A stretch of 64,000 nucleotides of DNA from DATAOG01 sp963840925 (lineage in GTDB: Bacteria; Pseudomonadota; Alphaproteobacteria; Geminicoccales; Geminicoccaceae): contig CAWJAY010000032.1 of the NCBI GenBank assembly GCA_963840925.1, positions 1 to 64,000 of the forward strand, in the 5' to 3' direction. The translations under genes and the position numbers were made by a program. Position 1 is the first letter of the stretch; the number at the start of each line of letters is the position of its first letter. Below the pieces are notes generated by a model that did no database searches, was not told where the DNA came from, and saw only the letters and a list, made by a program, of their open reading frames with translations. This document shows, piece after piece, positions 57,069 to 64,000 of the stretch.

Positions 57069-58431
57069 GTGGTCGGGTTGTGCAGACATCTCAAGGGTCG
57101 GGCGCCGAGGCTCGGATCGGCGCGCCTCTGGCTCGCGCTCGCCGGCCTGCTGGCGCAGGCCGGCTGCGACGACCAGCCGGACCGCGGCGTGACCCTCGAC
57201 TTCTGGGCGATGGGCCGCGAGGGCGAGGTCGTGCGCGAGTTGACCGCGGAGTTCGAGCGCCGCAACCCGGGCATCCGCGTGCGGGTCCAGCAGATCCCCT
57301 GGAGCGCGGCGCACGAGAAGCTGCTGACCGCCTACGCCGGCGAGCGATGCCGGACGTCTTCCAGCTCGGCAACACCTGGGTCCCGGAGTTCGTCGCGCTC
57401 GGCGCGATGCGCCCGCTGGACGAGCGGCTCGCGGCCTCGCCGGAGCGTCGCGCGGGACGACTTCTTCGCCGGCATGATCGACACCAACGAGGTCGAGGGC
57501 CGCCTCTGGGGCGTGCCCTGGTACGTCGACACGCGGCTCCTGTTCTACCGCAGCGATCTCCTGGCCGCGGGCGGGCTATCGGAGCCGCCGCGCGACCTGG
57601 GCCAAGTGGCGGGACGCGATGGCGGCGGTCAAGCGGCAGCGCCGGCCCGGACGCCGATGCGATCATGCTGCCGAGCAACGAATGGGCGCCGCTCGTGATC
57701 CTGGCGCTGCAGCAGGATGCGGCGCTGCTCGCCGGCGATGCGAACTGCGGCCGCTTCCGCGGCGCCGGGGTTCCGCGCGGCGCTCGCCTTCTATCTCTCG
57801 ATGTTCGAGGACGGCTTCGCCTCGGCCGACGGCGGAGCGCGCGAGATCGCCAACCTGTACCAGGAGTTCGCCGACGGCCGCTTCGCCATGTACATCAGCG
57901 GGCCCTGGAACCTCGGCGAGTTCGCGCGCCGCCTGCCGCCGACGCTGCAGGACGCCTGGGCGACCGCGCCGATGCCCGCGCCCGATCGGCGCTATCCCGG
58001 CGTCTCGCTCGCCGGCGGCGCGAGCCTCGCGATCCGCGCGGACCTCGGCGCACCAGGACGCCGCCTGGCAGCTCGTCGAGTTCCTCGCCGGCACGGCGCA
58101 GCAGGTCCGCTTCTACGCGCTGAGCGGCAACCTGCCGGCGCGGACCGCCGCCTGGCAGGACCCGGCGCTCGCCGGCGATCGCCGCGCGCAGGCGTTCTTC
58201 GACGCAGCTGCAGCGCGTCCGCGCGCCGCCCAAGATCCCGGAATGGGAGCGCATCGCGGCCGCGATCACGCGCCGGGTCGAGCAGCTGGTGCGCGGCGAC
58301 GCGCACGCTCGAGGCCGCGCTCGCGGCGCTCGACGCCGAGGTCGACCAGATCCTCGAGAAGCGGCGCTGGCTGCTCGACCCTGCGAGCCCCGACGAGGCG
58401 TGCCGGCGCGCTGCGGACCGCGGCATCGTGA
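57069..58431 (+). pseudogene. Sugar ABC transporter substrate-binding protein, many +1 frameshifts
   Basis: About 450 residues when joined. GTG 57069 begins a lipoprotein-like signal (LWLALAGLLAQAGC) and the binding domain VTLDFWAMGREGEVVRELTA with GIRVRVQQIPWSAAHEKLLT. Further pieces are PDVFQLGNTWVPEFVALGAM, GVPWYVDTRLLFYRSDLLAA, FADGRFAMYISGPWNLGEF and VSLAGGASLAIRADLG, all typical of family 1 carbohydrate receptors. Breaks occur near 57350, 57446, 57575, 57639, 57771, 58049, 58204 and 58300, each consistent with one extra G or C. The stop TGA (58429-58431) overlaps the next start as GTGA. Confidence 0.85.
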
Positions 58432-59302
58432 GCGCCGCGGGCTTCTGGTTCGCGCTGCCGGCGCTCGGCGCTGATCGCGGTCTTCTTCGTCCTGCCGGTC
58501 GCTGGCCGGCCTCGCGCTGAGCCTCACCGACTTCGACATCTACGCGCTCGGCAACCTCGAGTACCTGCGCTTCGTCGGCCTGCGACAACTACGCGCGGCT
58601 GCTCGAGCGACCCGCTGTTCTGGCGGGCGCTCGCTCAACACCTTCTACTTCGTGCTGGTCGGCGGCCCGCTCTCGGTCGTGGTCTCGCTCGGCGCGGCGC
58701 TCCTGATCAGCGCCCGGCTGGTCCGCTTCAAGGCCCTGTTCCGGGACGTCTACTTCCTGCCGGTGATGACCACGCTGGTCGCGGTCGCGGTGGTCTGGCG
58801 CTACATCTACCACCCGCGCTACGGCCTGTTGAACTATGCGCTCGGGCTCGCTCGGCATCGCGCCGGTCGACTGGCTCGGCGACCCTTGCTGGGCGATGCC
58901 GGCCATGATCCTGATGGCGGTGTGGAAGAACTTCGGCTACAACATGATGATCTTCATCGCCGGCCTGCAGAGCGATCCCCGAGGGGCTCTACGAGGCGGC
59001 GCGGATCGACGGCGCCGGCCGGCTGCCAGCAGCTCCGCTACGTCACGCTGCCGATGCTCGCGCCGACCTTCCTGTTCGTCGGCGTGCTGACGATGATCGG
59101 CTCGTTCCAGCTGTTCGCCGAGCCCTACGTGATGACCCAGGGCGGGCCCGCGCGACAGCACGCTCAGCGTCGTGCTGCTGATGTACGAGCAGGGCTTCCG
59201 CTGGTGGAGCCTGGGCTACGCGGCGGCGATCGCGTTCGTGCTGTTCGTGATCATGCTGGCGGGCGACGCTGCTGCAGCTGCGCCTGCGGCAGGGGCTTGT
59301 GA
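58428..59302 (+). pseudogene. Sugar ABC transporter permease 1 (MalF/UgpA type), frameshifted
   Basis: About 285 residues when joined. GTG 58428 (MSAAGFWFALPALG) opens, then helices including VGGPLSVVVSLGAALLISAR and LPVMTTLVAVAVVWRYIYHP. The cytoplasmic EAA loop reads YEAARIDGAGRLQQLRYVTL and contacts the ATPase. Extra bases near 58469, 58500, 58583, 58611, 58633, 58852, 58971, 59024, 59149 and 59260 break the frame. The end QLRLRRGL with TGA at 59300-59302 requires one more and overlaps the next GTG. The ATPase gene is not in the window. Confidence 0.85.
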
Positions 59303-60126
59303 TCGGCCGCGAGCTCGAGCGGGCGCTGCTCTACGCGGTGCTGGTCGCTGGGCCTCGGTGCTGACGCTGGCGCCGCTGCTCTGGATGCTCTCGGCCTCGC
59401 TCATGCCGGCCGGCGAGGCCAGCGTCTATCCGCCGCGCCTGCTGCCGAGCGGGTCGACGTTCGAGCACTACCGGCGCTGTTCGCGCGGCTCAACCTCGCC
59501 CGCTATTTCCTCAACAGCCTGCTGATCGCGAGCGCGATCACGCTGATCTCGCTCGCTGGTCAACTCGCTGGCCGGCTACGCCTTCGCCAAGCTGCGGTTT
59601 CCGGGCCGCGAGCGGATCTTCCGGCTGCTGCTCGAGCGCGCTCGTGATCCCGGCGCAGGTCGCGATGCTGCCGCTGTTCCTGATGCTGAAGCAGCTCGGC
59701 CTGATCAACACCTAGTGGGGCGTGATCGTGCCGGGCATGGCGAGCATCTTCGGCATCTTCCTGGTCCGCCAGTACGCGCTCTCGATCCCGGACAGCCTGC
59801 TCGACGCGGCGCGCATCGACGGCGCCGGCGAGCTCCGGATCTACCGGCTGGTGGTGCTGCCGATCTGCCGGCCGATCCTGGTGACGCTCGCGATCTTCAC
59901 CTTCATGGGCGCCTGGAACGACTTCATGTGGCCGCTGATCGTGCTGACCGACGAGCGCATGTACACGCTGCCGGTGGCGCTCGCCAACCTGCTCGGCGAG
60001 CACGTCCAGGACACCGAGCTGATGATGGCGGGCTCGGTGCTGACCATCCTGCCGGTGATGCTGCTGTTCATCTTCGTCCAGCGCGCCTACATCGAGGGCA
60101 TCACGGCCGGCAGCCTTAAGGATTAA
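59299..60126 (+). pseudogene. Sugar ABC transporter permease 2 (MalG/UgpE type), frameshifted and with an in-frame TAG
   Basis: About 270 residues when joined. GTG 59299 (MIGRELERALLYAVLV), then SVLTLAPLLWMLSASLMPAG, SLAGYAFAKLRFPGRERIF, and the EAA loop DAARIDGAGELRIYRLVVLP. The C-terminal 134 residues (59722-60126) are uninterrupted and end AYIEGITAGSLKD. Frame breaks cluster in the first half. A TAG at 59713-59715 replaces an expected Tyr codon TAC in INTYWGV, a third-position C to G change. Partner of permease 1. Confidence 0.85.
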
Positions 60127-60367
60127 TTAACCCAACCGCCGGTATTGCAGGCGCGGGTATCCCGAAGGCCGTGCAGGAATGCCACAGCACGCCGCGGTTT
60201 GATCCCGCGAGGGTTGATGATTTCTTGACTCAATGCACCGAGTTGTTACTGTGCGCTGCGGAAATCCGAGAGCGATCGAACGCGCGGCGTGGGTGCGCGC
60301 GCGTCATGCCGCGGACTGCGTTCGCTGCCGGCACGAGCAGTCTGTCAGGAATTGGATAGCCCAGACG

Positions 60368-63300
60368 ATGGTGGATAAGCAGCCTCGCGATCGTCGTTCG
60401 CGCCGGATGGTCGCCGCCGTGGCTCGGGTGTTCGCGCTGCTGGGCGTGCTCGCGGCCCTGGCGCCCGTGGCCCGGGCCGCGCTGCTCGACGACTTCGAGG
60501 ATCTCAGCGACTGGTCGGCCGGCGCCTCGGAGGGCGTCAGCGTCGAGATCGCGCAGGACGACGGCTTTCGCGGCATGGCCATGCGCCTCGATTTCGATTT
60601 CAAGGGCAATGCCGGCTACCTGATCGCCCGCAAGACGATCGAGCTGACGCTGCCGGACGACTATGCCTTCTCGTTCTACATCCGCGGCGAGGCGCCCGAG
60701 AACAATCTCGAGCTCAAGCTGATCGATGCCTCGGGGCAGAACGTCTGGTGGTCCTCGCTGCGCCATTTCGAGTTTCCGCGCAGCTGGCGCAAGCTGACGA
60801 TCAAGAAGCGGCACATCGAGTTCGCCTGGGGGCCGGACCGCAGCGAGCTGAAGCAGGTCGCTGACGCTCGAGATCGCGGTCGCGGCCGGGCCGCGGCGGC
60901 GAGGGCTCGGTCTGGATCGATCAGCTGAGCTTCGCCGAGCGCGACCTCGGCCCCTACGACCTGATGCCGGATCTCGAGCCTCGACCAGCGCCGAGGGCAG
61001 CCGACCGGGGCGATCCTCGACGACGACCCGGCGACCGCTGGCACAGCGGCATCGTCGCCGAGGAGCAATGGCTGCAGTTCGACTTCAAGAAGCTGCGCGA
61101 GTACGGCGGCCTGGTGATCGACTGGGACGAGCAGGATTTCGCCCGGACCTACGACGTCCAGATCTCCGACGACGAGCAGGACTGGAAGAGCGTGTTTCAG
61201 CGTCGAGGCCGGCAACGGCGGCCGCGACTACATCTATTTGCCGGAAACCGAATCCCGCTATCTGCGCCTCGATCTGAAGCAGAGCAGCCGGACCAGCCGG
61301 CTACGCGATCCGGACGGATCGACGTCAAGCCCTATCAGTTCGGCGACCTCGGCCAACCAACTTCTTCGACGCGATCGCCGAGGATGCGCCGCGCGGCGCC
61401 TATCCCCGCTACTTCTCCGACGAGCAGAGCTACTGGACCGTGGTCGGCGTGCCCGGCGACCGCCAGCGCGCGCTGATCGACGAGACCGGCATGGTCGAGC
61501 CCGGCGAGGGCTGGGGCTCGATCGAGCCGTTCCTCTATCTCGACGACGAGCTGGTCACCTGGAACGACATCGAGCCGGTCCAGGAGCTCGAGGACGGCTA
61601 TCTGCCGATGCCGAGCGTGACCTGGACCCGCTCCGGCGCCCGGCTGCAAGGTCACGCGCGTTTGCCGCCGGCGAGCCCGGACCGCTCGTCGCTCTGGCTG
61701 CGCTACCGCGTCAGCAACGCTTCGGCCGCAGCCGCTGCAGGGCCGGCTGTTCCTGGCGCTGCGACCGTTCCGGGTCAATCCGCCCTGGCAGAACGCTGGG
61801 CAACGGCGGCGGCGGCGCGATCCGGATGCAGGAGCTGGCCTTTGCCGAGCGGCGCGGTCGTGATCGACCGCGACAAGCGGGTGGTCCCGCTGAGCCGGCC
61901 CGAGGGTTTCGGCGCCGCGCGCTTCGAGGACGGCAGCATCACCGAATACTTCTGCGCGGGCGCGCTGCCCGAGCAGGCCGAGCGTGTTCGACAAGTTCGG
62001 CTACGCCTCGGGCGCGCTCGAGTTCAACCTCGATCTCGCCGCCGGGCAGGAGCGGGACGTCTACCTGGTCGTGCCGCTGTTCAAGGGCAGCCCGCCGCTG
62101 CCGGCCGAGGCCAGCGACGAGGATGCGGCGAGCGTTGTGGACCGAGGCGTTCGACGCGACCGTCGAGGACTGGCACCGCAGACGCTCGACCGGGTCGCGA
62201 TCGAGCTGCCGGGCGAGGGTCGAAAGATCGTCGAGACGCTCAAGACGACGCTCGCCTACATCCTGATCAACGCCGACGGCCCGGCGCTCCAGCCGGGGCC
62301 GCGCGCCTACAAGCGGACCTGGATCCGCGACGGCGCGCTGATCTCGGCGGCGCTGCTGCGCATGGCCCACCCCGAGGAGGTGCGCCGGTTCATCGAATGG
62401 TACGCGCCCTATCAGTTCGACGACGGCTGCGATTCCCTGCTGCGTCGACGCGCGCGGCGCCGACCGCGCGGTCGAGCACGACAGCCACGGGCAATGGATC
62501 TATCTGCTCGCCGAGTACTACCGCTTCTCGCGCGACGTCGGCCTGCTGACCGAGATGTGGCCGAGCATCGTCGGCACGGTCGACTACATCGACACCCTGC
62601 GGCAGCAGCGCCGGACCGCGGAGTACCAGCAGCCGGGCAAGCGGATGTACTACGGGCTGGTGCCGCAATCGATCAGCCACGAGGGCTACATCCAGAACCC
62701 GGTGCACTCCTACTGGGACGGGCTGTTCGTGCTGCTCGGGCTCAAGGACGCGACCCAGATCGCGACCGTGCTCGGCGAGGACGACTACGCCGCCGCCTTC
62801 GCGCGCATGCGCGACGAGTTCCGCGCCGACCTCTACGCCTCGATCGCGCTCAGCATGCAGCGCCACGGCATCGCCTACATCCCGGGCGCGGCCGAGCTCG
62901 GCGACTTCGATTTCACCTCGACCGCGATCGCCGCCGATCCGGTTGGCGAGCTGCGCAACCTGCCGCAGCCGGCGTTCCGCGAGACCTTCGAGGAGTACTA
63001 CCGCTATTTCACCGCGCGTAAGGACGACCGCACCAACGAGCCCAGTTCGAGCGCTACACGCCCTACGAGTTCCGGATCGTCGGCCCGCTGATCCGGATGG
63101 GCCTGCATGAAGCAGGCCCACGAGCTGCTCGAGTTCCTGCTCGAAGGCGTGCGGCCGACCGGCTGGAACAGCTGGGGCGAGGTGGTATGGCGGGAACCGC
63201 GGGCGCCCAGGTTCATCGGCGACATGCCGCACACCTGGGTCGGCGCCGAGTACATCCGCTCGGTCCGGACGATGTTCGCCTACGAGCGCGAGGGCGATGA

Positions 63301-63686
63301 TGCGCTGGTCGTCGGCGCCGGGCTGCTGCCGGAGTGGGTCTTGAGCGATGCCGGGGTCAGCGTCCGGCGCCTGCCGACCTACTACGGGACGCTGAACTAC
63401 TCGATCCGGCCGCAGCGGCGAGCGGGAGCTGGTGGTCGCGATGAGCGGCGACATCGATCTGCCGCCCGGCCGGATCGTGCTGCCCTCGCCGCTCGAGCAG
63501 CCGCTGGTCGGGGTCACCGTCAACGGCCGCGAGATCACGAGCTTCACCGAGCACGAGGCGGTGATCGACGAGTTCCCGGCGACCGTCGTGCTGCGCTATG
63601 GTGGCGCGCCGTTGTCGGACCTGCGCAATACCGCGCGCGAGCCGGAGGACGGCACTCCGCCCAGGCCAAAGGACCAGCGCGGCTAG
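60368..63686 (+). pseudogene. Secreted discoidin (F5/8 C) plus six-hairpin glycosidase-like protein, frameshifted
   Basis: About 1080 residues when joined. ATG 60368 (MVDKQPRDRRSRRMVAAVAR) leads into a signal helix VFALLGVLAALAPVARA. Then comes a carbohydrate-binding-like jelly roll (LLDDFEDLSDWSAGASEGVS), a discoidin domain (EEQWLQFDFKKLREYGGLVI, SRYLRLDLKQS), a beta-sandwich region (VTWNDIEPVQELEDGYLPMP) and a C-terminal (alpha/alpha)6-type domain: AYKRTWIRDGALISAALLRM, IPCCVD, EHDSHGQWIYLLAEYYRFSR, GLVPQSISHEGYIQNPVHSY, RPTGWNSWGEVVWREP. The WIRDG, Glu-His and EGY motifs suggest glycoside hydrolase or lyase activity. Frame breaks include 60860, 60979, 61203, 61983, 63106 and 63416. Downstream of the sugar importer genes; an external polysaccharide-processing role is likely. 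Confidence 0.75.
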
Positions 63687-64000
63687 CGGTGATGGCGCTG
63701 GACGGCATCCGTGCGTGACAGATCCTGGTGCCGGCAATGGCCTGTGGCGGCCCATTCTCGCCCGGTCCGGCCGCGCCGGCCAAGGTCGGCGCAGCTGCCG
63801 GCGTTGCCGCTCTTGGCTTCGATCGGCCGCGACCGTCCGGCGCATTCTCGCCCGGTCCGGCGGCGGCCGACCAGGGCCAGCGCAGCTGCCGGCGTTGCCG
63901 GTCTTGGCCCCGATCGGCCGACCGTCCGGCACACTCGCGAGCAGGAGGCCAATGCCGCAGAACCCCGTCCGAGCCTGGGATAATGTTCGTGGTCACGGCA
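63687..64000. other. Terminal intergenic region with tandem duplication
   Basis: No supported gene after the stop at 63686. The region contains two copies of a 90-base unit. Open frames crossing it on both strands are GC-driven. The sequence ends inside this region. Confidence 0.5.
63751..63935. repeat. Two-copy 90-bp tandem repeat
   Basis: CATTCTCGCCCGGTCCGGC starts at 63753 and again at 63843. The rest of the unit (GCAGCTGCCGGCGTTGCCG, then CTTGGC, GATCGGCCG and GACCGTCCGG) repeats with scattered differences. The period of 90 keeps any reading frame. A third copy beyond the window cannot be excluded. Confidence 0.8.

Noticed and set aside
57069..63686. Natural pseudogenisation of the sugar importer operon
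   Set aside because: All four genes are broken at once by uniform one-base G/C insertions while residues between breaks remain conserved; true decay would also show substitutions, larger deletions and uneven damage.

Overview
The window is high-GC DNA whose gene content fits an alphaproteobacterium of the Rhodospirillales/Geminicoccales type. The evidence is an NDUFS4-type complex I subunit, HWE and HisKA_2 sensor kinases, a DctPQM TRAP transporter, a cobalt-type nitrile hydratase and ParE. Genus cannot be read from the sequence. Most genes sit in short operons with ATGA, GTGA or TGATG overlaps.

Layout. 1-7 kb: a broken, accessory-looking stretch on the minus strand beside a tRNA-Arg(UCU) gene. 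It holds an Eco57I-type DNA methyltransferase remnant, a large unrecognised protein and a small helix-turn-helix protein, all frameshifted. 7-15 kb: housekeeping genes on the minus strand (NDUFS4-like, ADP-ribose pyrophosphatase, a lone Lrp/AsnC ligand domain coupled to a DEAD-box helicase, a SIMPL-domain protein, ParE, a Crp/Fnr regulator) with one GAF-HisKA_2 kinase on plus. 15-19.4 kb: a CheB-CheR-PAS-HWE kinase facing a response regulator. 19.6-26 kb: thioesterase, TRAP transporter, then a divergent nitrile hydratase operon in which the beta subunit is two genes, followed by an activator, the cobalt permease subunit CbtB and a glutathione transferase. 26-33 kb: an AI-2E family permease, then a five-gene sulfuryl-transfer cassette (two arylsulfotransferase-like propellers, a small YIGPGAG membrane protein, an Oxa1/EMC3-like membrane protein, a PAPS sulfotransferase). 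33-38 kb: a plastic zone with a lone ABC ATPase, a Phd/VapC-type toxin-antitoxin pair with a frameshifted toxin, an HNH-like gene cut by an IS256-family remnant, and a 120-bp element with inverted ends. 38-48.5 kb: ABC1 kinase, oligoendopeptidase F, acyl-CoA synthetase, a VOC protein, a membrane-anchored HNH protein, a FecCD/FecE pair without a binding protein, and a tungstate TupABC system. 48.8-55.3 kb: EboA and EboB homologues, a fasciclin protein interrupted by repeats, an exported protein, a PPOX protein, a VTT protein and an EboF-like phosphodiesterase. 55.5-64 kb: an MFS exporter, then a sugar ABC importer operon and a large secreted discoidin/six-hairpin glycosidase-like protein, ending in a 90-bp tandem duplication.

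Data quality matters here. From about 57.3 to 63.5 kb nearly every gene is broken by single extra G or C bases while the protein sequence between the breaks is well conserved. The left 7 kb is also heavily frameshifted, and isolated frameshifts occur in between. I read most of these as consensus errors, not decay. Frameshifted genes are listed as one gene over their full reconstructed span.

The best candidates for undescribed biology are the sulfuryl-transfer cassette, the split-beta nitrile hydratase operon, the repeat-interrupted fasciclin protein, the partial ebo set and the large unknown protein beside tRNA-Arg.
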